Assembly (NCBI RefSeq): GCF_014696675.1
Contig: NZ_JACJQN010000011.1
Span: 124,001 to 188,000, forward strand
DNA: 64,000 nucleotides
Source: Phormidium tenue FACHB-1052
Lineage (GTDB): Bacteria; Cyanobacteriota; Cyanobacteriia; Phormidesmidales; Phormidesmidaceae
Reading direction: 5' to 3'
A program made the position numbers and the translations under genes. This document shows, piece after piece, positions 28,573 through 37,217 of the stretch. Under the pieces are notes generated by a model that searched no databases, was not told where the DNA came from, and saw nothing but the letters and a program-made list of their open reading frames with translations. Positions within the stretch are counted from its first letter, which is position 1, and each line of letters opens with the position of its first letter.

Positions 28573-30018
28573 GTGCATCAATCACGTCAGCCTCTCTGGC
28601 CTAAATCTCCTTGGGTGCGCTGGGGGATTGGGTTTGGGATTGGGTTCCTGCTGTTTGTGGGAGTCAGTAGCCAGCTTCACAGCGAGGCTACGCTGCCCAC
28701 CCTTGATCCTCTCCCACAGGATCCGTATATTCGGGCGTATTTTAATCAAAACCAGGCGGCGACCTACACTGACCCCTACCGCAACATTACTCGGCACGGG
28801 GATAACTTGGAGCAGGTGGTGATCGATGCGATCGCCACTGCCCAATCGTCGATTGACATTGCTGTACACGAGTTTTCGCTGCCGGGGATCGCCCATGCCC
28901 TCAGCCAGCAAAAGGCGGCTGGGGTAGAGATTCGGGTGGTGGTCGAAAATAGCTACAGCACGCCAATGGCAAAGCGGGGAAACCCAGCGGCGATCGCCCA
29001 GCTTGATGAGCATGACGAGGCGAAAGCTAGCGACCTGTACGCCTTTATTGACGCCAATCAAGATGGGGTGCTGAGTGAGGGGGAGTTGCGCGATCGCGAT
29101 GCCCTGACCATTCTGGCTGAGGCCAACATTCCTCTCATTGATGACACCGCCGACGGCAGCAAGGGCAGCGGCCTGATGCACCACAAGTTTATGGTGATTG
29201 ACGGTCGCACCGTCGTCACCGGCTCGGCAAATTGGACCTTGAGCTGCACCCATGGCGATTTTTTGGACCCTGACAGTCGGGGGAACGCCAACAGTATTTT
29301 GGTGATCGACAGTCCAGCGCTCGCCCAGCGGTTTCAGACAGAATTTAGCACCATGTGGGGCGACGGCCCCGGTGGCCGACCCGACAGCCGATTTGGCCTG
29401 CAAAAACCCTACCGCCCCTCGGCCCTAGTCTCGACCCCTGGCTCGGTGCTAGAGGTGCAGTTGTCGCCAACCTCAAAGACTCAGCCCTGGACCCAGAGCG
29501 TCAACGGGCTGATTGCCAAAACCCTGGGGCAGGCCGCTCAGAGCGTTCACCTGGCGCTGTTTGTATTCTCTGAGCAGGCGATTAGCGACCAGCTAGTACC
29601 GATCGCTAATCGGGGCGTGCCCATCAAGACCCTGATCGACCCTGGTTTTGCCTACCGCAGCTATAGCGAAGGCCTCGACATGCTGGGGATCACCATCCCC
29701 GACCACCGCTGCAAGCGAGACAACAGCGTGCCCTGGGCGAATCCCATTACTACCGTCGGGATACCGGCTCTGCCCTCTGGTGACAAGCTGCACCACAAGT
29801 TTGCGGTGCTCGACCAAAACATTGTGCTGGTCGGTTCGCAGAACTGGAGCCAAGCCGCCAACACCACCAACGACGAAAACCTGCTGGTGATTCGCAATGC
29901 CACGGTGGCGGCTCACTTCGAGCGCGAGTTTCAGCGGCTGTACGACGGGGCAGAACTGGGCATGACGCCGCAGTTGCAGGGGGCGATCGCTCGACAGCAG
30001 GAAAAATGTGGGTTGTAG
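28573..30018 (+). CDS. Membrane-anchored phospholipase D-family protein with an EF-hand-like loop
   Basis: A 481-residue protein with a GTG start, an N-terminal membrane helix (GIGFGIGFLLFVGV) and two HKD half-sites, HHKFMVIDGRTVVTGSANW (about 197-215) and HHKFAVLDQNIVLVGSQNW (about 406-424), which together form one PLD-type active site. Such enzymes cut phosphodiesters in lipids or nucleic acids. Between the first strand and the first HKD, residues about 157-168 read DANQDGVLSEGE, a canonical 12-residue EF-hand calcium loop followed by a helix. This insert is unusual and suggests calcium control. Location: outer face of the inner membrane. Confidence 0.88.
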   Translation: MHQSRQPLWPKSPWVRWGIGFGIGFLLFVGVSSQLHSEATLPTLDPLPQDPYIRAYFNQNQAATYTDPYRNITRHGDNLEQVVIDAIATAQSSIDIAVHEFSLPGIAHALSQQKAAGVEIRVVVENSYSTPMAKRGNPAAIAQLDEHDEAKASDLYAFIDANQDGVLSEGELRDRDALTILAEANIPLIDDTADGSKGSGLMHHKFMVIDGRTVVTGSANWTLSCTHGDFLDPDSRGNANSILVIDSPALAQRFQTEFSTMWGDGPGGRPDSRFGLQKPYRPSALVSTPGSVLEVQLSPTSKTQPWTQSVNGLIAKTLGQAAQSVHLALFVFSEQAISDQLVPIANRGVPIKTLIDPGFAYRSYSEGLDMLGITIPDHRCKRDNSVPWANPITTVGIPALPSGDKLHHKFAVLDQNIVLVGSQNWSQAANTTNDENLLVIRNATVAAHFEREFQRLYDGAELGMTPQLQGAIARQQEKCGL

Positions 30019-30124
30019 CTCCTGCCCCTAGACTCCCTTCCCAACCACAGTATTGGGCAATGCAGCGAATACCTTGCAGAGCAATGAGTGGACTGGAACT
30101 AATCAGGCCATCGTCGGCTCAGCA

Positions 30125-30433
30125 TCATGGCTTGGTCATGGGGTTCTGCTGCCACTGCTTCAGTTCTTCAGCGATGAAGTGGTTGACCAAGTCGCGGTAG
30201 AGGGATTCGATCGCATCACCGTTCAGCCCTTCTTCTTCGGCCCACATTCGACGCTGTTGAAGCATGGTCTGAACGCGATCGGGGGCTTTGACTGCCGTCT
30301 CGCTGGTTTTGAACCGAGACGCCGCCTTGACATAGGCAAAGCGCTGACCCAGCAGGGCAATCACCTGGCGATCGAGCCGATCGATCTCGGCGCGAATGTC
30401 AGCCATATTTTGGCACTGGTCGGGAGTAGGCAT
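30125..30433 (-). CDS. PchB-like chorismate mutase/isochorismate pyruvate-lyase family protein
   Basis: A 102-residue AroQ-fold protein. It tracks PchB closely: MADIRAEIDRLDRQVIALLG, the active-site YVKAASRFK, PDRVQTMLQQRRMWAEE and YRDLVNHFIAEELKQW. PchB removes pyruvate from isochorismate to give salicylate and has weak chorismate mutase activity. No isochorismate synthase or siderophore gene is nearby. It lies five bases downstream of gluconokinase on the same strand, an unexplained pairing. Confidence 0.82.
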   Translation of the reverse strand: MPTPDQCQNMADIRAEIDRLDRQVIALLGQRFAYVKAASRFKTSETAVKAPDRVQTMLQQRRMWAEEEGLNGDAIESLYRDLVNHFIAEELKQWQQNPMTKP

Positions 30434-30438
30434 GGGGT

Positions 30439-31995
30439 TTAGGGTAAGGCTATGGTGCTGAGCTGAGCTTGCAGGGCGGCGATCGCATCATACTCCCGCT
30501 CAAACACCACCGTTAGGCGCTCAAACACCGGCAAAATTTTCTGGTAGGCCCGCACATTTTCAGGGATTGGCTGATGTCGGTAGGTTTCTCCAATCATCGT
30601 CGTCACTGCATCTAGCGACGGCACCCTACCCAGGGCGTAGAGGCCCAGCACAGCGGCCCCCAGGCAGGAGCTTTCGTAGTGTTCAGGAATGGTTACCTCG
30701 CGATTAAAGATATCGGCCATCATCTGCCGCCATAGGGCTGCTTCGGCAAAGCCCCCCGTCGCCTGAACTAAGGTAGCTGGGCCAGCAAAATCTTCCAGCG
30801 CCTTGAGCACCAGGTAGAGATTGTAGACAATGCCCTCTAGCACCGATCGCACTAGGTGCGACTTGGTGTGTTTGACGCTGAGGCCAAAGAATGAGGCCCG
30901 CGCGTTGGCATTCCATAGGGGCGATCGCTCGCCCATCAAGTAGGGGTGAAACAGCAGCCCCTCTGAACCGGGGGGCACGGTTCCGGCCATAGTCATCAAC
31001 AGGCTATAGATGTCTTGGCCCAGGCGTTTGGCGGTGGCCACCTCAGCATCGGCTAGCTGGTCGCGCACCCAGCGCAGGGCAATGCCACCGTTGTTGACCG
31101 CGCCGCCAATCACCCAGTGGTGCTCAGTGAGGGGGTAGCAAAACAGCCGCTCTTGGTGGTCGGTGACGGGGCGATCGACCACCGCTCGCACGGCCCCGCT
31201 AGTGCCTACGGTCACGGCAACTCGGCCTGGGGTGACTGCCCCCACTCCCAGATTCGACAGCACGCCATCGCTGGCTCCAGCGATCAGCGGGGTCTCAACT
31301 CGCAGGCCCATGGCCAAGGCTATGGCGGGCTTTAGCCCAGTGAGCACGGCGGTGGTGGGCACCAGTTCGGATAGAGATGAGCGGTTGACTCCAGCGATCG
31401 CCAACGCCTCTGCATCCCAATCCAGCGTCTCCAAATTCAGCAGCCCCATGGCCGTGGCAATGGAGTGGTCAACCACGTAGCGACCCAGCAGCCGGTAAAA
31501 CACGAATTCTTTAATGGAAATAAACCGCGCCGCCTGCTGAAATAGTTCGGGCTGCTCGTGGCGCAGCCAGGTGAGTTTGACCAAGGGCGACATCGGGTGC
31601 AGAGGCATGCCCGTGCGCCGATAGACGGCGTGGCCATTCATTTCGGTCTTGATGCGCTTTTCCCAGCCAGCGCTGCGGTTGTCGGCCCAGGTGATGCTGC
31701 GGGTGAGGGGTTTGTCGTCGGCGTCAACCAAGATCAGACTGTGCATAGCCGAGCTAAAGCACAGCCCCAACACCTGCGCTGGGTCGAGGGCGTAGGTATC
31801 GACCAGCCCCCGCACAGTTTTGACCATTGCGGCAAAGATTTCTTCGGGGTCTTGTTCGGCGGTGGCTATGTTGGGGGTGTAGAGGGGGTAGGTCACCAGC
31901 GCTTTTCCCACCACCTGCCCTGCTTCGGTAAACAGCACCGACTTAGTGCTGGTGGTACCAATATCGACCCCGATGATGTAGTTCTGGTTGGTCAT
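30439..31995 (-). CDS. gntK: Gluconokinase-type FGGY sugar kinase
   Basis: A 518-residue FGGY kinase phosphorylating gluconate (most likely) to feed the pentose-phosphate pathway. Motifs: IGVDIGTTSTKSVLF (phosphate 1), SAMHSLILVD, ITWADNRS, AGASDGVLSNLGVGA, TVGTSGAVR (phosphate 2), and the FGGY region around HPYLMGERSPLWN. The protein resembles FGGY gluconate kinases of Firmicutes more than xylulokinases, but substrate specificity in this superfamily is hard to call. First gene of a two-gene unit with the PchB-like gene. Confidence 0.83.
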   Translation of the reverse strand: MTNQNYIIGVDIGTTSTKSVLFTEAGQVVGKALVTYPLYTPNIATAEQDPEEIFAAMVKTVRGLVDTYALDPAQVLGLCFSSAMHSLILVDADDKPLTRSITWADNRSAGWEKRIKTEMNGHAVYRRTGMPLHPMSPLVKLTWLRHEQPELFQQAARFISIKEFVFYRLLGRYVVDHSIATAMGLLNLETLDWDAEALAIAGVNRSSLSELVPTTAVLTGLKPAIALAMGLRVETPLIAGASDGVLSNLGVGAVTPGRVAVTVGTSGAVRAVVDRPVTDHQERLFCYPLTEHHWVIGGAVNNGGIALRWVRDQLADAEVATAKRLGQDIYSLLMTMAGTVPPGSEGLLFHPYLMGERSPLWNANARASFFGLSVKHTKSHLVRSVLEGIVYNLYLVLKALEDFAGPATLVQATGGFAEAALWRQMMADIFNREVTIPEHYESSCLGAAVLGLYALGRVPSLDAVTTMIGETYRHQPIPENVRAYQKILPVFERLTVVFEREYDAIAALQAQLSTIALP

Positions 31996-32166
31996 AGAGT
32001 AATGGTCTGATACAGCAGCGATCGCTCGGTGCGCTTCATCAGGCTATACCCCAGCGGCACTGACGACAAAATCAATGCCGCGCCAGAAAACACCGCAGTC
32101 TGCTAGCTCAGGCATACCTACTGGGTATGCCTGGGCCAATTGGGGGTGACTAGGGAGTGAGCGGTT

Positions 32167-33231
32167 CTAGCCTTTGTAGCGATCGCGCATCGCCTTGTGA
32201 ATCGTCTTCCAACGGCGTTTGCTGTTGAGGGCAGCGCGGGCATCGTGCCGCTGGTCGAGCCACTGCTGCTCGCGCTGGAGTTTGTGGTAGCTGTGCAGGC
32301 GATCGCGGCTCAGGTCGCCCGCTGCAACGGCCCCTGCCACCGCACAGCCCGGCTCCCCCTGGTGCCGACAGTCCCTAAACCGACAGTCCTCAGCTAGGGC
32401 TTCGATATCGGCAAAGGTGGCCTCTAGCCCCTCGCTAGTGGTCCAGAGCTGTAGCTCGCGCATGCCCGGCGTGTCAATCAGCAGCGCCCCCGATGGCAGA
32501 GGCAGCAGGTGTCGCCCGGTGGTGGTGTGTCGTCCGCGACTGTCATCCTCGCGCACGGTTTGAGTCGTCTGCTGCTGACTGCCCAAAAAGTGATTGGTCA
32601 GCGTAGACTTACCCACCCCCGATGAGCCAATCAGCGCCACGGTTTGCCCCGCCCCCAGGTAAGGGACGAGCTGTTCTAACCCAGCTCCCGTAGCGGCACT
32701 AACAGCGTGAATCGGTACGCCCATGGCAACCGATGCAGCTTGATCGAGGCAATCCGCCAGGTTATCGCAGGTATCCGATTTACTTAGCACCACAACGGGT
32801 ACTGCTTTACTTTCCCAAGCGGCCACTAGGTAGCGCTCCAGGCGGCGCAGGTTGAAGTCGCCGTCGAGACCAGTCACTAAAAACACCGTGTCGACATTGG
32901 CGGCTACCACCTGGCCCTCGGTTTTGCCGCCCGCCGCCTTGCGCACAAACTCGCTCTGGCGCGGCAGCACTGCATGGATGACGGCGTGGGTGCCCTCATC
33001 CTGCCGCTGCATGACGACCCAGTCGCCTACCGCTGGAAAGGATTGGCTGTCTGCTGCCTGGTGACGAAACTGCCCAGCGATTTCTGCTGACAGCTCTCCG
33101 TCTGGGGTTAAGAGTCGGTAGGCACCGCGATGCTCTAGCGCGACTCGGCCCGCTTCAAAACCGGCCTTTGCCCAAGGGGCAAAAGCGCGATCGCAGGTGG
33201 TGCTCCACCCGCCTAATTCAGTTAAGTTCAA
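32167..33231 (-). CDS. rsgA: Ribosome small-subunit-dependent GTPase A
   Basis: A 354-residue circularly permuted GTPase acting late in 30S assembly. The N-terminal OB-fold holds VGDWVVMQ. The GTPase motifs are in permuted order: G4 LSKSD (149-153), G1 GSSGVGKST (202-210), G3 DTPG (253-256). The C-terminal zinc motif is complete, C-X4-C-X-H-X5-C (C283, C288, H290, C296). Single-gene unit. Confidence 0.93.
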   Translation of the reverse strand: MNLTELGGWSTTCDRAFAPWAKAGFEAGRVALEHRGAYRLLTPDGELSAEIAGQFRHQAADSQSFPAVGDWVVMQRQDEGTHAVIHAVLPRQSEFVRKAAGGKTEGQVVAANVDTVFLVTGLDGDFNLRRLERYLVAAWESKAVPVVVLSKSDTCDNLADCLDQAASVAMGVPIHAVSAATGAGLEQLVPYLGAGQTVALIGSSGVGKSTLTNHFLGSQQQTTQTVREDDSRGRHTTTGRHLLPLPSGALLIDTPGMRELQLWTTSEGLEATFADIEALAEDCRFRDCRHQGEPGCAVAGAVAAGDLSRDRLHSYHKLQREQQWLDQRHDARAALNSKRRWKTIHKAMRDRYKG

Positions 33232-33580
33232 GGGTTTTTCCTCAAATGAAGCCTACGTGGGGCAAGGCTTCATACGGTCGACCCAATATTAGGTGCCGCC
33301 TAGCCTTGCCAGAAAAAATGTTGGTTGCCGCACAATACCGACTCAGCCATAGGTCACCTTCTTGGCACTTGTTTTCAGGGCTCTAAAACCATTCATGGCC
33401 TGGTTATAGATTTGCCCACCTCCAAGCATAGAGCGATCGCCCCCCTGCTGGGCCTAGCGCCGTCAATTTTGCAGCAAATCTATAAATATTGGAGAGTTCG
33501 CTAAGACTCTGGCTCGTTCGGGGAACACTAGCGCCCAGAGAACTTTCTATAGCAAACTAGCGGCTGTATAAGGGATAGTG
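33232..33580. other. Intergenic region between rsgA and the small membrane protein
   Basis: About 350 bases between divergent genes. It should hold both promoters. I see no gene, tRNA or strong hairpin. Confidence 0.4.
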
Positions 33581-34024
33581 ATGATCAATGTTACTGCGGC
33601 GATCTTGTTAGCGCTTGGCATAACACTCGATTCTCTAGGAGAAAACTATACGCTTTTGGCGGCGATCGGCATTCTGTTTGCCATGGCGTTCTTCTTATTG
33701 ATGTATCTGCAATATCCGGTCATGTTTACCGGTGCGGCGCGATATCCCTTAGCTAGAAAGTATTTTCCGCTGGTTCGCTGGGCCATCTTTGGCATTTATT
33801 TTGCTGACCTATCTACTACACTCCTGCGCTACTACGATGGCCCTGAGATAGGCGTTTCTGTCCACGCCTACAGCATTTGGGCTGGGGTTTATCTGGTGGC
33901 CTACAGCCTGGCGATTTTGACTGGGCCACCCAAGCAGCGGCGACGTAAGAAGATTTTTCGCCACTACCAATGGCGGCAGTGGGAAGGGCAACTGGTTCCG
34001 GTAAGAATTTCGACGCTACGGTAG
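33581..34024 (+). CDS. Small multi-pass membrane protein, unknown
   Basis: A 147-residue protein read from the ATG at 33581 (AGGG ribosome site six bases upstream; a GTG at 33578 is possible). It has about four hydrophobic segments: residues 5-17, 25-42 (LLAAIGILFAMAFFLLMY), 66-80 and 98-113, and a basic cytoplasmic tail (PPKQRRRKKIFRHYQW). No family is recognised. Its 3' end overlaps that of the converging FAD oxidoreductase by nine bases. Confidence 0.65.
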   Translation: MINVTAAILLALGITLDSLGENYTLLAAIGILFAMAFFLLMYLQYPVMFTGAARYPLARKYFPLVRWAIFGIYFADLSTTLLRYYDGPEIGVSVHAYSIWAGVYLVAYSLAILTGPPKQRRRKKIFRHYQWRQWEGQLVPVRISTLR

Positions 34025-35518
34025 CCAAAACTGGGGCAACCCCTGCAATCCCTGCCGCACAAAACGATTAACCGATCGCATCGCCTGAATATGCGGCTCG
34101 TCAGGAATTACCGGCAAAATCTCCGCAGGCTGACCCTGATGCAGGGTCGCAATTACCCGGTTCGCCGCCTCCAGCCCCGTCACGTAGGCTTTTTCCTGTG
34201 ACCACGAGCCGTGGCGGGTGACAATCCAATCGCCCGCCATAAACAGGTTGTCGAAGCTGGTGGTGCCGGGCAGCAGATAGCGGTAGCTGCCAGGGGCAAA
34301 GTGCGTCACCCCCTGGGGGATACGTACCACAGCGTGATCGATGATCTTGGCCTCGCCAAAGGCAGGAATGCACCCCGCTAAATCCTGCTGCACTTGCTTG
34401 AGCACCTGGTCGTCATCCAGCGCCAGCAGCTGGTTGGCGTGGTAGTAGTCGGCCTCAACCACGGTGCCCGGCTCGTCGCGATACTCGTCGTGCAGGGCGT
34501 TGAGGTCAAAGAAAGTCCAGCCGGTGGTGGGGTGAAAGCCAAAGCAGGCGTTGGAAGGCAGGGGAATATCGATCTTGCGATCGCACCACAGCCGCGTAGC
34601 GAGAACATCAACCGCTCCCAAATTGCGGATATTGCTAAACTCGGTACGATCCCTCAGCTGCGGTGACTGCTCCACAATTTTCTTCAGCCCGCTGATACCC
34701 ACCGCAAACACCACCGCATCGGCCTCAAACACCTCGTCGCCGCAGACCACCGCCGTCACCCGGTTATTCTCTACCCGCACATCCGACACACGGTGGTTGG
34801 CGAGAATCTTGCCCCCCGCCCGTGCGATCGCCTCCGTCCAGGGCCGAAAAATCTGCGCCCCTACCGTACCCCGGCACCAGCGCACGTCAAAGTCGGGCTG
34901 ATGGGCGAGGATGAAGTAGTAGAGCATTCCCAACGCCGCCGCCGCCGAGCACTGTTCGCCCGGGGCAAACAGCCCCACCAGCAGCATCGGCTCAAACGAC
35001 TCGTGGTAGAGCCGGGCCGATACGCCGTACTGGCGGAAGAGTTCGCGGGCGGTGATGCGATCGTACTTTTGCCAGGCCTCGTCAGAGTTATCGAAGTCGA
35101 TCAGCGCTTGCAACAGGGGCAGGGCCGAGAGGCGATCGATCAGCGGCAGACGCTTGAAGTCGGTGTAGAGAAAGGTGCCCAACGGTGTGGGTAAGTAGGG
35201 CTGGGCCTGAAACAGCGGCGACTCGACCTCTAGCCCCTGGGGCGAATATTGGGCCGATCGCGTCCACTCGGTAAATGGCTGAATGCCGAGATGATCTGTC
35301 AGGGCAAAAATGTTGCGGTAGGGGTACCAAAACCCGTGAATGCCCGCCTCGACAGCACGGCCCTGGGGCGTTTGCCAGCCCGCCACTAGGCCACCTGGAT
35401 AGGCTCCGGCTTCTAGCAGCGTCACGGCGTAGCCCTGGCGGGCCAGGTGATAGGCGGAGCCCAACCCGGCCCAGCCTGCGCCGACCACGACCACCCGCTT
35501 TTGTGCTGTGTTTTCCAT
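34016..35518 (-). CDS. FAD-dependent oxidoreductase (phytoene-desaturase/amine-oxidase-like)
   Basis: A 500-residue flavoprotein with an N-terminal Rossmann motif VVVVGAGWAGLGSAYHLARQG and the second FAD stretch LLEAGAYPGG. The C-terminal FAD motif is NLFMAGDWI followed by GLEAANRVI, as in carotenoid desaturases and related amine oxidases. The substrate domain is not diagnostic. In cyanobacteria, related genes are annotated as carotenoid- or isoprenoid-linked; substrate is unknown here. It is divergent from the TspO gene with a 169-base gap, which may be relevant since TspO responds to light and tetrapyrroles. Confidence 0.85.
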   Translation of the reverse strand: MENTAQKRVVVVGAGWAGLGSAYHLARQGYAVTLLEAGAYPGGLVAGWQTPQGRAVEAGIHGFWYPYRNIFALTDHLGIQPFTEWTRSAQYSPQGLEVESPLFQAQPYLPTPLGTFLYTDFKRLPLIDRLSALPLLQALIDFDNSDEAWQKYDRITARELFRQYGVSARLYHESFEPMLLVGLFAPGEQCSAAAALGMLYYFILAHQPDFDVRWCRGTVGAQIFRPWTEAIARAGGKILANHRVSDVRVENNRVTAVVCGDEVFEADAVVFAVGISGLKKIVEQSPQLRDRTEFSNIRNLGAVDVLATRLWCDRKIDIPLPSNACFGFHPTTGWTFFDLNALHDEYRDEPGTVVEADYYHANQLLALDDDQVLKQVQQDLAGCIPAFGEAKIIDHAVVRIPQGVTHFAPGSYRYLLPGTTSFDNLFMAGDWIVTRHGSWSQEKAYVTGLEAANRVIATLHQGQPAEILPVIPDEPHIQAMRSVNRFVRQGLQGLPQFWLP

Positions 35519-35687
35519 GATTCTCGCCCCCGTTGCCCATAGACCTTCTTTACTCTATCGGTAGCAGCGTCGGCTAGGGTTTAGGATCAGGGGTAGATAT
35601 TGCGTCCTCGGCCTCCCTCACCCCCAACCCCTCTCCTAAGGGGCGAGGGGAGCAGAGCTGTCCCTATAAACCACTCTGATTAGGCAA

Positions 35688-36425
35688 ATGAGCAATAACA
35701 AACTTGTGAAAAACGGCGTCAACAGGGTGATGGGGGTCAACGAAGCCGCCCGCGACACCACCATTCGAACCGATTTAGCCAATCCCAGGTGGGACAGGAA
35801 AGCCACGCTGATCTATTTGGGGGCAACGATCGCCCAAATAGCCGCGATGACCGGGCTGTTGTGGGCTATGGATGTGGCCTTTCAGTACTTCAACCTGGGA
35901 GCCTTAGCGCTCTGGGTAACGACCTCGATCGCCTGTGCGTTTTTTGCCTTTGTGACGCTGCGATCGCGCCTCTTTTCTCTGCTCGACAATACCCGCAACA
36001 GCGGGCGCTACAAGTCGCTCCAGCGTCCGGGCTGGGCACCGCCGCCCCTGGCCTTCCCCATCGTGTGGATGAGTATTGCCGTGCTGCGGGTGGTGTCGGC
36101 CTACCTGGTGTGGTCGGCAATGGGGCAGACCTTTTTGAGCTGGCCGCTGATTCTCTACGTGGCGCACCTCAGCCTGGGCGACACCTGGAATACGATTTTT
36201 ACGGTAGAAGGTCGCTTGGGGGCGGCGGTGCCGATGGTGATAGTGGGGCCGCTGCTGTCGGTAGTGGTGGTCACGGTCGGCTATTTTCAGGTAGTGCCAT
36301 TGGCGGGATGGATTATTTTGCCGTCGCTGGTGTGGCTGGCGATCGCCACCGCCCTCTGCATCAGCCTATGGCAATTGAATGGCCAAGAACCTTTGTATCC
36401 AGTCGTGTCCAGAGCCGAGTCGTAG
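35688..36425 (+). CDS. TspO/MBR-related tryptophan-rich sensory membrane protein
   Basis: A 245-residue protein with an N-terminal cytosolic extension of about 40 residues and five predicted membrane segments. The TspO hallmarks are present: the YKSLQRPGWAPPPLAFPIVW loop, LSLGDTWNTIFT in place of the usual LNxxW helix, and a C-terminal ALCISLWQLNGQ. TspO proteins bind porphyrins and modulate tetrapyrrole and light responses. The sequence is longer and more divergent than typical TspO (about 160 residues), so it belongs to an extended subfamily. Confidence 0.8.
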   Translation: MSNNKLVKNGVNRVMGVNEAARDTTIRTDLANPRWDRKATLIYLGATIAQIAAMTGLLWAMDVAFQYFNLGALALWVTTSIACAFFAFVTLRSRLFSLLDNTRNSGRYKSLQRPGWAPPPLAFPIVWMSIAVLRVVSAYLVWSAMGQTFLSWPLILYVAHLSLGDTWNTIFTVEGRLGAAVPMVIVGPLLSVVVVTVGYFQVVPLAGWIILPSLVWLAIATALCISLWQLNGQEPLYPVVSRAES

Positions 36426-36561
36426 GGTGCATCCGCGCAGCGATGCACCATTTAGCTTGATCTACTCCAGATTCTTCGTCACCGCTGCCATAGGCTAGGC
36501 TAGCCACAATGAATGCTAACGACGCCGAGGATTCTGTTCTTCTCCCCTGGTGAAAGCACCC

Positions 36562-37215
36562 ATGGTCACCCTTGAGCTACGCCAAATTGAGGTACCCCTG
36601 GGCAAGAGCCTGGTGCTGCGCGACGTGAGCTGGGCCGAGTTCGAAGCCATTTTGGCTGAACTGGGAAACCACCGCAGCACCCGCATCGCCTACGACGACG
36701 GATTCTTGGAAATTATGGCCCCTCTGCCGGAGCACGAGTATTTCAAGCAAACGATTAGCACTGCCATTGAGGATATGGCCGAGGTATTAGAACAAGATTA
36801 CGAGTGCTACGGCTCTACCACCTGGCGACGCGAGGCTCAGCAGGCAGGCATCGAACTCGACAACTGTTTTTACTTTCAAAACGAGGCGCTGGTGCGCGGC
36901 AAGCTGGAGTTTGATCTAGAGCGCGACCCGCCCCCCGATCTCGCCCTCGAAGTCGATCTCACCAGCAAATCCCTCGATCGCTTCCCAATTTACGCGCGGC
37001 TGGGCGTGCCAGAAACCTGGTGCTACGACAGCGGTGTACTGACGATTTATTTGCTGGAAGGCGATCGCTACGAGGTCTCAGAGCAAAGCCGAGTGTTTCC
37101 CACGCTGGATATTCTCGCCCTGCCTCAGCTAATTGAATCGCAGCGATCGGCGGGGCGGTTGGCCCTGCGGCGAGCCGTGAGGAACTGGGTAAAAGAGCAA
37201 TCGCAGGGTGCATAA
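36562..37215 (+). CDS. Uma2 family restriction-endonuclease-like protein
   Basis: A 217-residue Uma2 protein of a different subfamily from the one at 2050. Read from the ATG at 36562; a GTG at 36550 is possible. Features: YDDGFLEIMAPLPEHE, GIELDNCFYFQNE, PPPDLALEVDLTSKSLDRF and LGVPETWCYD, the usual order of the cyanobacterial DUF820 group. Function unknown beyond the nuclease-like fold. The converging pentapeptide gene ends three bases away. Confidence 0.88.
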   Translation: MVTLELRQIEVPLGKSLVLRDVSWAEFEAILAELGNHRSTRIAYDDGFLEIMAPLPEHEYFKQTISTAIEDMAEVLEQDYECYGSTTWRREAQQAGIELDNCFYFQNEALVRGKLEFDLERDPPPDLALEVDLTSKSLDRFPIYARLGVPETWCYDSGVLTIYLLEGDRYEVSEQSRVFPTLDILALPQLIESQRSAGRLALRRAVRNWVKEQSQGA

Positions 37216-37217
37216 CG

